From NCBI RefSeq assembly GCF_009834515.1, contig NZ_CP019426.1:1601501-1665500 (forward strand): 64,000 nucleotides of DNA, given 5' to 3'. Source of the DNA: Pseudomonas sp. R84. GTDB lineage: Bacteria > Pseudomonadota > Gammaproteobacteria > Pseudomonadales > Pseudomonadaceae. Under the pieces are notes generated by a model. The model was not told the origin of the DNA and ran no database searches. It saw nothing but the letters and a program-made list of their open reading frames with translations. Positions 34,362 to 43,454 of the stretch are shown here, piece by piece (within the stretch, counting starts at the first letter, position 1; each line of letters starts with the position of its first letter). The position numbers were made by a program, and so were the translations under genes.

Positions 34362-35327
34362 ATGCGCGCCATACCTCTACTTTCGCTTCTGCTGAGTGGC
34401 TGGTTCATTGTTCCAGCCCACGCTGATGAGGCCCAGGACTGGTTGACCCGTCTGGGCCAGGCCGAGCAGCAGCAAAGCTTTCACGGCACATTCGTTTACG
34501 AGCGTAACGGTAGCTTTTCTACCCATAACATCTGGCATCGCGTCCAGAATGGCCAAGTCCGCGAGCGTTTACTCCAGCTCGACGGTTCGGCGCAGGAAGT
34601 CGTGCGCATTGATGGACACACTCAATGCGTCAGCGGCACCCTGATTGCCGGGCTGGGGGATTCTCCCAACTCAGCCGCTCGTCCTCTTGATCCGCAAAAG
34701 CTGAAAAATTGGTATGAACTTGCCGTCATCGGCAAATCGCGCGTGGCTGGGCGGGACGCAGTGATCGTATCGCTGACGCCTCGCGATCAGCATCGTTACG
34801 GCTTTGAATTGCATTTGGACAAGAAAACCGGCTTACCGCTGAAGTCGTTGTTGCTGAACGACAAAGGGCAGTTGCTCGAGCGCTTCCAGTTCACCAGTCT
34901 TGATACTGACGAAGTCCCGTCGGATAAAGACTTGCAGGCCGACGCTGACTGCAAGGCAGTTACGTTGGACAGTGACAAGGCTTCGGCGGTGAAGACAGCT
35001 CAAGTCTGGCATTCTGAATGGCTGCCGCCGGGTTTCGAGCTGACTAGCAGCACCTCGCACAAAGATCCGGAAACCAAGACCCAGGTCAACAGCTTGCTGT
35101 ATGACGACGGTCTGGCGCGTTTTTCGGTTTTCCTCGAGCCGTTGAATGGCGCGACTGTGACTGACACGCGGACTCAACTGGGCCCGACCGTTGCCGTTTC
35201 CCGTCGCCTGACCACGCCCGAAGGCGAAATGATGGTGACGGTCGTGGGCGAGATCCCGATTGGCACCGCCGAACGAATTGCTCTGTCGATGCGAAATACC
35301 GATGGCACTGCAACCAGTAAGCAATGA
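34362..35327 (+). CDS. mucB: Periplasmic anti-sigma co-factor MucB (RseB family)
   Basis: 321 residues with a signal peptide (MRAIPLLSLLLSGWFIVPAHA) and the two-domain RseB layout: an N-terminal lipoprotein-like fold (SFHGTFVYERNG near residue 39) and a C-terminal MucB/RseB domain from about residue 225. It shields MucA from proteolysis and senses mislocalised envelope components. AAGGAGG precedes the start, 8 bp after mucA. Confidence 0.95.
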   Translation: MRAIPLLSLLLSGWFIVPAHADEAQDWLTRLGQAEQQQSFHGTFVYERNGSFSTHNIWHRVQNGQVRERLLQLDGSAQEVVRIDGHTQCVSGTLIAGLGDSPNSAARPLDPQKLKNWYELAVIGKSRVAGRDAVIVSLTPRDQHRYGFELHLDKKTGLPLKSLLLNDKGQLLERFQFTSLDTDEVPSDKDLQADADCKAVTLDSDKASAVKTAQVWHSEWLPPGFELTSSTSHKDPETKTQVNSLLYDDGLARFSVFLEPLNGATVTDTRTQLGPTVAVSRRLTTPEGEMMVTVVGEIPIGTAERIALSMRNTDGTATSKQ

Positions 35328-35419
35328 GCTGATTTCAGTCGTTAGCACTTCTTCGTCGAGACGTGGATGAAATGTTTGCTGAGCATTTTCATTTGCAAAT
35401 ACCCCGGAAATTTTTTATA

Positions 35420-35455
35420 GGTCAGAGCCTCACGGCTCTGGCCTTGTTTGTTTTT
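35420..35455 (+). terminator. Terminator between mucB and mucD
   Basis: Stem GGTCAGAGCC (35420-35429) / GGCTCTGGCC (35434-35443), loop TCAC, one G-T pair, followed by the T-rich CTTGTTTGTTTTT. It closes the algU-mucA-mucB unit and implies at least partial separation of mucD transcription. Confidence 0.8.
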
Positions 35456-35537
35456 GCCGGAACAAAAATGCCGGTCGGTGGTTTCCGGTGTTCCTTGCTC
35501 CATATCGCTTAACCCTGCTCGTCGTAACGGGAGCTGT

Positions 35538-36971
35538 ATGTCGATACCAAGTTTGAAATCTTATCTCTCCATTTTCGCCACCGTGCTGCTGCTCGGTCAG
35601 GTAGTCCCTGCGGCACAAGCGGCGGATCTGCCTGACTTCACCCAATTGGTCGAACAGGCGTCGCCAGCCGTGGTGAACATCAGTACAACGCAGAAACTGC
35701 CGGATCGTAAAGTGAACCAGCAGATGCCTGATCTGGAAGGCCTGCCGCCGATGCTGCGCGAGTTCTTCGAACGTGGCATGCCGCCTCAACAGCGTTCGCC
35801 GGGCGGTGGTGGTCGTCAGCGTGAAGCGCAGTCGCTGGGCTCGGGCTTCATCATCTCTCCTGATGGCTACATCCTGACCAACAACCATGTGATCGCTGAT
35901 GCTGACGAGATCCTCGTGCGTCTGGCTGATCGCAGCGAAATGAAAGCCAAGCTGATCGGCACCGACCCGCGTTCCGACGTGGCATTGCTGAAAATCGAAG
36001 GCAAGGATCTGCCGGTATTGAAGCTTGGCAAGTCTCAGGACCTGAAAGCCGGCCAGTGGGTCGTGGCAATCGGTTCGCCGTTCGGCTTCGACCACACCGT
36101 GACCCAAGGCATCGTCAGTGCCGTCGGTCGTAGTCTGCCTAACGAAAACTACGTGCCGTTCATTCAGACTGACGTGCCGATCAACCCGGGCAACTCCGGT
36201 GGCCCTCTGTTCAACCTGAACGGTGAAGTGGTCGGCATCAACTCGCAGATCTACACGCGTTCGGGCGGCTTCATGGGTGTGTCGTTCGCGATCCCGATCG
36301 ATGTGGCGATGGACGTTTCCAATCAGCTGAAGAGCGGCGGCAAGGTCAGCCGTGGCTGGTTGGGCGTGGTCATCCAGGAAGTGAACAAGGATCTCGCCGA
36401 GTCGTTCGGTCTGGATAAGCCGGCCGGTGCGCTGGTTGCTCAGATTCAGGATGACGGCCCGGCAGCCAAAGGTGGTTTGCAAGTCGGCGACGTGATCCTG
36501 AGCATGAACGGCCAGCCGATCGTCATGTCTGCTGACCTGCCGCATCTGGTCGGTGCACTGAAAGCTGGCGCCAAAGCCAATCTGGAAGTGATTCGTGAAG
36601 GCAAGCGCAAGAACGTCGAACTGACAGTTGGTGCGATTCCTGACGAAGACAAAGAACTGGATGCGCTGCCGAAGTCCGGCACTGAAAGCACCAGTAATCG
36701 CCTCGGTGTTTCGGTGGGCGAACTGACTGCCGAGCAGAAGAAAACCTATGACCTCAAAGGTGGTGTAGTAATCAAGGAAGTGCAGGACGGTCCTGCGGCC
36801 CTGATCGGTCTGCAGCCAGGTGACGTGATTACTCACCTCAACAACCAGGCTATCGGTTCCACCAAGGAGTTTGGCGAGATCGCCAAAGCGCTGCCGAAGA
36901 ATCGTTCGGTGTCGATGCGCGTTCTGCGTCAAGGTCGCGCGAGCTTCATCACCTTCAAGCTGGCTGAATAA
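35538..36971 (+). CDS. mucD: Periplasmic serine protease/chaperone MucD (DegP family)
   Basis: 477 residues: signal peptide ending PAAQA, trypsin-like domain with catalytic H117 (TNNHVI), D147 (RSDVAL) and S220 (PGNSGGP), then two PDZ domains (about 265-350 and 385-470). It degrades misfolded envelope proteins and dampens AlgU activation. The start ATG 35538 has CGGGAG upstream and opens the signal peptide; a longer frame upstream runs through the terminator and is rejected. A gene equivalent to mucC of P. aeruginosa is not present between mucB and mucD. Confidence 0.96.
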   Translation: MSIPSLKSYLSIFATVLLLGQVVPAAQAADLPDFTQLVEQASPAVVNISTTQKLPDRKVNQQMPDLEGLPPMLREFFERGMPPQQRSPGGGGRQREAQSLGSGFIISPDGYILTNNHVIADADEILVRLADRSEMKAKLIGTDPRSDVALLKIEGKDLPVLKLGKSQDLKAGQWVVAIGSPFGFDHTVTQGIVSAVGRSLPNENYVPFIQTDVPINPGNSGGPLFNLNGEVVGINSQIYTRSGGFMGVSFAIPIDVAMDVSNQLKSGGKVSRGWLGVVIQEVNKDLAESFGLDKPAGALVAQIQDDGPAAKGGLQVGDVILSMNGQPIVMSADLPHLVGALKAGAKANLEVIREGKRKNVELTVGAIPDEDKELDALPKSGTESTSNRLGVSVGELTAEQKKTYDLKGGVVIKEVQDGPAALIGLQPGDVITHLNNQAIGSTKEFGEIAKALPKNRSVSMRVLRQGRASFITFKLAE

Positions 36972-36992
36972 TCCAGCGCTAAGGTAAAAAAG

Positions 36993-37020
36993 AAACCGCC
37001 TCGGAAGAGGCGGTTTTTTT
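36993..37020 (+). terminator. Rho-independent terminator after mucD
   Basis: Stem ACCGCCTC (36995-37002) / GAGGCGGT (37007-37014) with GGAA loop, A-rich left flank and seven T on the right; probably works in both directions for the convergent protease gene. Confidence 0.93.
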
Positions 37021-37052
37021 ATGCCTGAAGCTTTTGTCCCGGCGGGTAACGA

Positions 37053-38486
37053 TCAGCCCATCATGTCCTTCACCATCCGCTCCTGCTCCATCAGCTCACG
37101 CTGGCGGGCATCGATTCGCGAGGACAGCGGGAAGTTGCTGCCAGCCTTGCGCTTGGCAAAGTCCAGCTGCTGGATCGCCTGACGATAATCGCCAACCAGT
37201 GCGAAGTACTCGGCGCGCGCCTGATGCAGGCCAATGATGTTGCCGGACAAGCCACGGGTTTCGGCGACCTGATACCAGACGTCCGGATCATCCGGGCGGG
37301 ATTTGAGTAACGCTTCCAGGGCCTTTTCGGCATCCGGCGCGCGATTCTGTTTCAGCAGCAGATCCACGCGAACCTGATTCAGTGGATAGTTGCCCGGATA
37401 TTGCGTGAGCATCCGGTCAACCCGTGATTGCGCATCCGGCAAACGATTATTGGTAATGTCCAGATCGACTTGGGCGAGGTTATAGATGATTTCGTTTGGC
37501 GACGTTGCCAGCAATTGCTTGAGATTCTCGCGCGCCTCATTCAGCTGGCCGCCCTTGATCTGCGCAATCGCCAGACCGTAGCGCGCCACATCGTTTTTCG
37601 GGTTCTCGTCCAGTTGTGCACGGAAACGCTTGGCACCCAGGCCAGGGGTTTCTTCGTAGATCAACTGCACGCGGGCGCGGATCAGTTGATAGCGCTTGGA
37701 ATCTTCGATACCGCCTGGTTTGGCCTGTTCGGCACGGTTGCGGGTGTCGGCAATACGCGATTCTGTCACGGGGTGAGTCAACAGGAATTCCGGTGGCTTG
37801 GCGTCGAAACGGTACTGGCGCATCAAGCGCTCGAACATGGTCGGCATCGAGCGCGGGTCATACCCGGCCTTTTCCAGATTGAGGATGCCGATGCGGTCGG
37901 CTTCCTGTTCGTTCTGCCGGGAGAAGGTGCGTTGAGATTGAATCGCCGCGGCCTGCGTACCGGCAATTGTGGCGATGCCTGCGTCACCGCCACCGGCCGC
38001 TGCGATGACGATCCCGGCCAGCAGCGCAGCCATCATCGGTACTTGCATCCGCTGCGAAGCTTCGACGCCACGAGCAAAGTGGCGTTGCGACAAGTGAGCC
38101 AGTTCGTGCGCCAGTACCGAAGCGTATTCGCCTTCGGTCTGCGCATTGAGAAACAGACCGCCGTTGACCCCGACCACACCGCCCGGCGCTGCGAAGGCGT
38201 TGAGTTGCGGGCTGTTGATCAGGATGAATTCGAGGCGACGGTCAGTGACCTGGCTGGTCTCTACCAGTTTATAAACGCTGGATTCGACGTAGTCTTTGAG
38301 CTGCGGATCGTTGAGCTGTGAAACCTGGCTACGCAACATGGCCAGCCAGGCGCGGCCGAGCTGATATTCCTGTTGCGGCGAGACAATGGCAGAACTGGCG
38401 TCGCCGAGTGACGGCAGATCGTCGGCAAAGCCTGGTGAGGCGAGCAGGCAAGCGAGCGTCAGCAGGGTAGGGCGCAGAAAAGTCAT
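37053..38486 (-). CDS. M48-family metalloprotease with TPR repeats (BepA/YfgC-like)
   Basis: 477 residues. Signal peptide MTFLRPTLLTLACLLASPGFA, zinc protease motif HELAH at residues 127-131 with third ligand Glu in NEQEADRIG, and a C-terminal TPR-rich half (ENLKQLLATSPNEIIYNLAQ, ALLKSRPDDPDVWYQVAE). BepA acts as chaperone and protease in LPS-transport and outer-membrane protein assembly. The ATG at 38486 starts the signal peptide; an upstream TTG would add seven residues. Adjacent to the MucD periplasmic protease gene, convergent with it. Confidence 0.9.
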   Translation of the reverse strand: MTFLRPTLLTLACLLASPGFADDLPSLGDASSAIVSPQQEYQLGRAWLAMLRSQVSQLNDPQLKDYVESSVYKLVETSQVTDRRLEFILINSPQLNAFAAPGGVVGVNGGLFLNAQTEGEYASVLAHELAHLSQRHFARGVEASQRMQVPMMAALLAGIVIAAAGGGDAGIATIAGTQAAAIQSQRTFSRQNEQEADRIGILNLEKAGYDPRSMPTMFERLMRQYRFDAKPPEFLLTHPVTESRIADTRNRAEQAKPGGIEDSKRYQLIRARVQLIYEETPGLGAKRFRAQLDENPKNDVARYGLAIAQIKGGQLNEARENLKQLLATSPNEIIYNLAQVDLDITNNRLPDAQSRVDRMLTQYPGNYPLNQVRVDLLLKQNRAPDAEKALEALLKSRPDDPDVWYQVAETRGLSGNIIGLHQARAEYFALVGDYRQAIQQLDFAKRKAGSNFPLSSRIDARQRELMEQERMVKDMMG

Positions 38487-38584
38487 GCACAAAGCCTTAG
38501 AAGACAAAGACCTTACTGTAGCCGGACACCGGAGCTGCGACCAGATATTCTAGGCAGCTCGACGACCCGAACCGGAGTGACGCA

Positions 38585-38824
38585 ATGACTGACGCTGTAG
38601 CCCATGACGTGGAACTGGACGCCAGTGGCCTGAATTGTCCGTTGCCGCTGCTCAAGGCAAAAATGGAACTCAACAAGCTCCCGAGTGGCGCTGTGCTCAA
38701 GGTCATCGCCACGGATGCTGGCTCGCAGCGCGACTTCCGCACCTTTGCCAGACTGGCCGGTCATATGCTGCTGCGCGAAGAAGACGAAGCGGGCGTTTAC
38801 CGTTACTGGTTGAAAAAGGCCTGA
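38585..38824 (+). CDS. TusA-family sulfurtransferase
   Basis: 79 residues with the family motif GLNCPLPLLKAK, catalytic Cys18, in the CPxP form. TusA-like proteins carry persulfide sulfur for tRNA thiolation, molybdopterin or sulfur oxidation. Pseudomonads often have more than one such gene, so I do not assign it to tRNA 2-thiolation specifically. It precedes the PerM gene by 31 bp on the same strand. Confidence 0.88.
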   Translation: MTDAVAHDVELDASGLNCPLPLLKAKMELNKLPSGAVLKVIATDAGSQRDFRTFARLAGHMLLREEDEAGVYRYWLKKA

Positions 38825-38855
38825 ACCCAAAGCGTAAAAGACCTAAGGATTATTG

Positions 38856-39926
38856 ATGTTCAAAGTGTTACGCGACTGGATTCAGCGCTATTTCTCCGAT
38901 GAAGAAGCGGTGGTGCTGGCGGTGCTGCTGTTTCTCGCCTTCACGGCGGTGCTCACGCTTGGCGGCATGCTTGCGCCGGTGCTGGCGGGAATGGTGTTGG
39001 CGTATCTGATGCAGGGCCTGGTGGTTACGCTCGAGCGTCTGCGCGTGCCGGGTGGTGTGGCAGTAGGGTTGGTGTTCGCGCTGTTCATGGGCGTACTGAT
39101 GCTGTTTATCGTCGTGGTGCTGCCGTTGCTCTGGCATCAGTTGATCACGCTGTTCAATGAGCTGCCCGGGATGCTCGCCAAATGGCAATCGCTGCTGTTA
39201 TTGCTGCCGGAGCGTTATCCGCATCTTGTATCCGATGAGCAGGTGTTGCAGGCGATCGAGGCGGCGCGTGGCGAGATCGGCAAGTTCGGCCAGTGGGCGC
39301 TGACATTCTCGCTGTCGAGTCTGCCGCTGCTGGTGAACATCATGATCTATCTGGTGCTGGTGCCGATTCTGGTGTTCTTCTTCCTCAAGGACCGGGCGAT
39401 GATCGGTGAGTGGGTGCGTGGTTATCTTCCACGTGAGCGCGCGCTGATCACTCGGGTTGCGCAGGAAATGAACCGGCAGATCGCCAACTACATTCGCGGC
39501 AAGGTCATTGAAATCGTGATTTGCGGTGGTGTGACCTACATCGCTTTTGTCGCTCTTGGGCTCAACTATGCGGCGCTGCTGGCGTTGATGGTCGGTGTGT
39601 CGGTGGTGGTGCCGTACGTTGGCGCGGTGGTGGTGACCGTGCCGGTATTGCTGATTGCGTTGTTTCAGTGGGGCTGGAGTGATCAGTTCATCTATTTGAT
39701 GGCTGTCTACGGAATCATCCAGACCCTGGATGGCAACGTGCTGGTGCCGTTGCTGTTCTCGGAGGCGGTCAACCTGCACCCGGTCGCAATTATCTGCGCG
39801 GTGCTGTTGTTTGGCGGGTTGTGGGGATTCTGGGGCGTGTTCTTTGCGATCCCGCTGGCGACCCTGTTCAAGGCTGTGCTGGATGCGTGGCCGCGCCAAG
39901 AGCCGGCGGTGGCGCCGCTGCTGTAG
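38856..39926 (+). CDS. AI-2E family transporter (PerM-like permease)
   Basis: 356 residues, about eight membrane segments, with the PF01594 core: VNIMIYLVLVPILVFFFLKD near residue 160 and the C-terminal pattern LDGNVLVPLLFSEAVNLHPVAIICAVL near 290-315 (split by helices). These proteins exchange ions or small organic molecules; substrate here is unknown. CTAAGGAT precedes the ATG at 38856; an adjacent upstream TTG is a less likely start. Confidence 0.88.
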   Translation: MFKVLRDWIQRYFSDEEAVVLAVLLFLAFTAVLTLGGMLAPVLAGMVLAYLMQGLVVTLERLRVPGGVAVGLVFALFMGVLMLFIVVVLPLLWHQLITLFNELPGMLAKWQSLLLLLPERYPHLVSDEQVLQAIEAARGEIGKFGQWALTFSLSSLPLLVNIMIYLVLVPILVFFFLKDRAMIGEWVRGYLPRERALITRVAQEMNRQIANYIRGKVIEIVICGGVTYIAFVALGLNYAALLALMVGVSVVVPYVGAVVVTVPVLLIALFQWGWSDQFIYLMAVYGIIQTLDGNVLVPLLFSEAVNLHPVAIICAVLLFGGLWGFWGVFFAIPLATLFKAVLDAWPRQEPAVAPLL

Positions 39927-39955
39927 CGATTGATCCAGATTTTGCAGGAAGGCTA

Positions 39956-40035
39956 TTCGCGAGCAGGCTCGCTCCCACATTGATCGATTCGCCCATGCGA
40001 GCACGGTTTAATGTGGGAGCGAGCCTGCTCGCGAA
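39956..40035. repeat. REP doublet between perM-like and bcp genes
   Basis: Perfect 25-bp inverted arms 39956-39980 and 40011-40035 (TTCGCGAGCAGGCTCGCTCC and complement), 30 bp apart, between convergent genes. GTGGGAGCG variant. Confidence 0.92.
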
Positions 40036-40062
40036 GGCGTCAGTAAAAATGACGCAAAAACA

Positions 40063-40536
40063 TCAGGCTTTATTCAGAACCTGAGCAGCAGCCAAAACTG
40101 CATCCACATGCCCCGGCACCTTCACACCGCGCCATTCCTGACGCAGCACACCTTCCTTGTCAATCAGGAACGTGCTGCGATCAACGCCCAGGTATTCTTT
40201 GCCATACAGCTTCTTCAACTTGATTACGTCGAACAATTGGCAGACGGCTTCGTCCTTGTCGCTGATCAGCTCGAACGGAAACTCCTGCTTGCACTTGAAG
40301 TTCTCGTGAGACTTCAGGCTGTCGCGCGAAACACCGAAGATTTCCGTGTTGGCAGCCTTGAACGCGGCGTACTGATCACGAAAGCCCTGCCCCTCAGTGG
40401 TGCAGCCCGGCGTGCTGTCCTTCGGGTAAAAGTAGATCACCACTTGCTTGCCCTTCAGGGCTGACAAGCTAACGGTCTGTCCGCTGGTGGCCGGTGCTTC
40501 GAAATCGGCAACCGGTTGATCGATGACAATGGCCAT
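40063..40536 (-). CDS. bcp: Thioredoxin-dependent peroxiredoxin (Bcp/PrxQ)
   Basis: 157 residues. Peroxidatic Cys45 in STPGCTTEG, in the PrxQ fold. The position five residues on, where E. coli Bcp has its second Cys, is Gln50; instead a Cys is at residue 82 (ENFKCKQEF), which corresponds to the helix-3 resolving Cys of the other Bcp subtype. It reduces peroxides and lipid hydroperoxides. The start at 40536 (MAIVIDQPVADF) gives the family length; AAGGAAG precedes it. Confidence 0.93.
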   Translation of the reverse strand: MAIVIDQPVADFEAPATSGQTVSLSALKGKQVVIYFYPKDSTPGCTTEGQGFRDQYAAFKAANTEIFGVSRDSLKSHENFKCKQEFPFELISDKDEAVCQLFDVIKLKKLYGKEYLGVDRSTFLIDKEGVLRQEWRGVKVPGHVDAVLAAAQVLNKA

Positions 40537-40546
40537 GAAAGCTTCC

Positions 40547-41107
40547 TTACATTGGGTTCTGTGGGCGCCAAGGCTCAATCAGTGCGTCGAGGTTCATCGC
40601 GTCAGAGAAATCGAGGAACTGGTCGCGCAACCAACTGATCTGGGTGCCGGCCGGCAGGGTCACGGTGAATGTGGCGTTGAGCATGGTGCCGCCGGTTTGC
40701 GGCGCCTGATACGTGTCGCAGGTCAGGTTTTCCAGCTCGACGTTGTGATCCATGAAGAACTGGCACAGCTCATTGATGATGTCCGGACGATACGCCGAGC
40801 TGACATAGGCCACGTACGGCAGCGCCTGCGGACGATTTTCCAGCGGTGCGCTGCGCACGACGTTGACGGTGAAAGCGTGTTTCTTGGACAGGCCCGACAG
40901 ACTGCCTTCCAGGCGAGCGAGGGCGTCCCAACTACCGGAGACCTCAAGGATCAGCGCACTGCACTCGCCGTGGCGAGTCAGGCGCGAAGTAACCACGGCG
41001 CAGCGATTTTCATGGCTGGCGCGGCACAGGACGTTAGTCAGCTCCATGGGGTTGGCGCCGAGGGCACTGATGACAAGGAATTGTTCGCGAACTGTGGGGG
41101 TGGACAT
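40547..41107 (-). CDS. gcvR: Glycine cleavage system transcriptional repressor-like ACT protein (GcvR)
   Basis: 186 residues composed of two ACT domains (MSTPTVREQFLVISALGANP then NVVRSAPLENR... and VAYVSSAYRPDIINELCQFF). GcvR-type proteins control the gcv operon through GcvA, sensing glycine. It ends 10 bp before the bcp start, so the two are likely co-transcribed; this gcvR-bcp order next to dapA is also seen in other gammaproteobacteria. No gcv genes are nearby. Confidence 0.88.
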   Translation of the reverse strand: MSTPTVREQFLVISALGANPMELTNVLCRASHENRCAVVTSRLTRHGECSALILEVSGSWDALARLEGSLSGLSKKHAFTVNVVRSAPLENRPQALPYVAYVSSAYRPDIINELCQFFMDHNVELENLTCDTYQAPQTGGTMLNATFTVTLPAGTQISWLRDQFLDFSDAMNLDALIEPWRPQNPM

Positions 41108-41436
41108 GCAGCATTCCTAAAGCGATGAGCGGTCGGTAGGTTATCGGGCGTTGGCTGCCGGGGAGTGCCTGTTCTGGCGGTCCGTACAAAGAGGCCCGGC
41201 AAGCTCGCGGCTCGCCCCACTGATAGTGGGAGCGCGCCGATGCGACGCAGGAACGGGGTCTGGGAGGCCGAAAAGGAAGGCTGGAACCCGGCGTACAAGC
41301 TGATCAGTACCGATCAAAGTCTGAAGGGTAGCGAAAAGCGGCGCCAAGGGGAATGGCGGCAGCGCAGTACTTCGCTTGTGCAAGCATCTTGGCGCCAGTA
41401 CCATTACCGCTCTCTTTTTCCGGCAGGAGCGGTTTC
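41108..41436. other. gcvR-dapA divergent intergenic region
   Basis: 329 bp without a convincing gene. It must hold the promoters of the leftward gcvR-bcp and rightward dapA-bamC units. A -35/-10 pair, operator or riboswitch could not be assigned with confidence. The region is G+C-rich and includes a GGCAGGAGC ribosome binding site just before dapA. Confidence 0.4.
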
Positions 41437-42315
41437 ATGATTGCGGGCAGTATGGTGGCACTGGTCACTCCCATGGATGCACAAGGGCGTCTTGACTGGG
41501 ACAGCCTCAGCAAACTCGTGGACTTCCATCTCAAGAACGGCACCCATGCCATTGTCGCGGTCGGTACTACCGGCGAGTCGGCAACCCTTGATGTAGAAGA
41601 ACACATCGCCGTCATCAAAGCCGTGGTCAAACAGGTTGCCGGGCGCATCCCGGTCATCGCCGGCACTGGCGCCAACTCGACCCGCGAAGCCGTCGAGCTG
41701 ACCCGCAACGCCAAAGAAGCCGGCGCCGATGCCTGCCTGCTGGTCGTGCCGTACTACAACAAGCCGACTCAGGAAGGCCTGTACCAGCACTTCAAGTACA
41801 TTGCTGAAGCGGTCGACATTCCGCAGATTCTCTATAACGTTCCGGGCCGCACCTCTTGCGACATGCAGGCCGAGACCGTGATTCGCCTGTCCACCGTGCC
41901 GAACATCATCGGTATCAAGGAGGCCACCGGCGACCTGAAACGCGCCAAAGCGATCATCGATGGTGTGAGCAAGGATTTCATCGTGCTGTCCGGCGATGAT
42001 CCGACTGCCGTTGAACTGATCCTCCTGGGTGGCAAAGGCAACATCTCGGTGACAGCCAACGTCGCTCCGCGCGAAATGGCCGATCTGTGCGAGGCTGCGC
42101 TGAAAGGCGACGCCGACACCGCACGGGCAATCAACGAAAAACTGATGCCGCTGCACAAAGACCTGTTCATCGAAGCCAACCCGATTCCGGTGAAGTGGGC
42201 TTTGGTTGAAATGGGCCTGATGCACGAAGGCATCCGCCTGCCACTGACCTGGCTGAGCACACCTTGTCACGAAACGCTTCGCTCGGCCCTGCGCCAGTGC
42301 AGCGTCCTGGTTTAA
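41437..42315 (+). CDS. dapA: 4-Hydroxy-tetrahydrodipicolinate synthase
   Basis: 292 residues; condenses pyruvate and aspartate semialdehyde in lysine and diaminopimelate synthesis. Schiff-base lysine K161 in IGIKEATGD, Tyr133 in ILYNVPGRT, and the loop GTTGESATL near residue 43 are all present. ATG 41437 has AGGAGC upstream. It is followed after 17 bp by bamC, the classic dapA-bamC (nlpB) arrangement. Confidence 0.97.
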   Translation: MIAGSMVALVTPMDAQGRLDWDSLSKLVDFHLKNGTHAIVAVGTTGESATLDVEEHIAVIKAVVKQVAGRIPVIAGTGANSTREAVELTRNAKEAGADACLLVVPYYNKPTQEGLYQHFKYIAEAVDIPQILYNVPGRTSCDMQAETVIRLSTVPNIIGIKEATGDLKRAKAIIDGVSKDFIVLSGDDPTAVELILLGGKGNISVTANVAPREMADLCEAALKGDADTARAINEKLMPLHKDLFIEANPIPVKWALVEMGLMHEGIRLPLTWLSTPCHETLRSALRQCSVLV

Positions 42316-42332
42316 TTGAGGAAGTACAACGC

Positions 42333-43448
42333 ATGAAGCGAATGGCCGGACTTTCCGCACTTGCCTTGATTATCTCCAGCACCAGCGGCTGCGGATGGGT
42401 CTGGGGCCCGGAAGGTTATTTCCGTGACCGTGGTAGCGACTACCTGGAAGCGCAACAGACTGCACCGATGCAACTGCCGCCGGAAGTCAGCACTTCCAAG
42501 CGTCTGGATCCGCTGCTGCCGATCCCGCGTAACGTCGCTGATGACACCGCCAAGGGCGAATACATTGTGCCGCGGCCTCAGCCGCTGTCGGCTGTTGCCG
42601 ATGCCAGCGATTACTCTCTGCAGAAAAGCGGTGACTCGCGTTGGGTTGTGGCCCAGCACCCACCGGCCGAAGTCTGGCCAGTGGCGGTACAATTCTTCCA
42701 GGACAACGGTTTCCGTCTGGACGAACAGCGCCCGCAAACCGGCGAATTCACCACCACCTGGCAGCATTCCGATGAACTGTCCGCGTCCATGGCCAAGCGC
42801 CTGAGCGCAGCCGGTATTGCCAGCGACAGCGAAACCCGTGTGCGTGTTCGTATCGAGCCGGGTGTACAGCGCAACACCAGTGAAATCTACGTGGTCAGCG
42901 CCGAGCGTCCTGCCGGCAGCACGGCCGACGTGGCATTCACCAACCGTTCGGTCAACACTGGCCTGGACGCAGCGCTGGTCGACGACATGCTCGCAAGCAT
43001 GAGCCGGATCTCCGAGAAGGGCGGTTCGGTGTCGATGCTGGCCTCGCGTGATTTCGATACGCCGAGCCGTGTCAGCCTCAGCGAAGACGGCAGCGGTAAC
43101 CCGGTGTTGAACGTCGGTACCGATCTGGACCGTGCCTGGTCGAGTGTTGGCCGTGCGCTGGAACAAGGCGAGTGGCGCGTTGAAGACATCAACCGCAGCC
43201 TCGGCCTGTACTACATCAACCTGGCCGAAAAAGCCGAGAAGAAAGACGACAAGCCTGGTTTCTTCAGCAGTCTGTTCGGCAGTGCGCCGAGCAAGGAAGA
43301 AGTTGAAGCCCGTGCCGAGCGTTATCAGGTTCGCCTGAGCAAGGTTGGCGAGAACATTCAGGTGACCGTCGAGAAAAACATCAACACCGTCGCGCCGGCT
43401 GAAGTGGCACGCAAAGTGTTGAGCGTGATTCAGGACAACCTGGGCTGA
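42333..43448 (+). CDS. bamC: Outer-membrane protein assembly factor BamC
   Basis: 371-residue lipoprotein of the BAM complex. Signal peptide MKRMAGLSALALIISSTSGC with lipobox; two helix-grip domains follow (WPVAVQFFQDNGFRLDEQRP near 120 and RAWSSVGRALEQGEWRVEDINR near 265). GAGGAAG lies before ATG 42333; the longer upstream frame overlaps dapA and is not used. Confidence 0.94.
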   Translation: MKRMAGLSALALIISSTSGCGWVWGPEGYFRDRGSDYLEAQQTAPMQLPPEVSTSKRLDPLLPIPRNVADDTAKGEYIVPRPQPLSAVADASDYSLQKSGDSRWVVAQHPPAEVWPVAVQFFQDNGFRLDEQRPQTGEFTTTWQHSDELSASMAKRLSAAGIASDSETRVRVRIEPGVQRNTSEIYVVSAERPAGSTADVAFTNRSVNTGLDAALVDDMLASMSRISEKGGSVSMLASRDFDTPSRVSLSEDGSGNPVLNVGTDLDRAWSSVGRALEQGEWRVEDINRSLGLYYINLAEKAEKKDDKPGFFSSLFGSAPSKEEVEARAERYQVRLSKVGENIQVTVEKNINTVAPAEVARKVLSVIQDNLG

Positions 43449-43454
43449 TCAACC

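Noticed and set aside
35430..36932. A 500-codon frame on the minus strand opposite mucD.
   Set aside because: Antisense shadow of a conserved protease gene; no motif and runs through the mucD upstream terminator.
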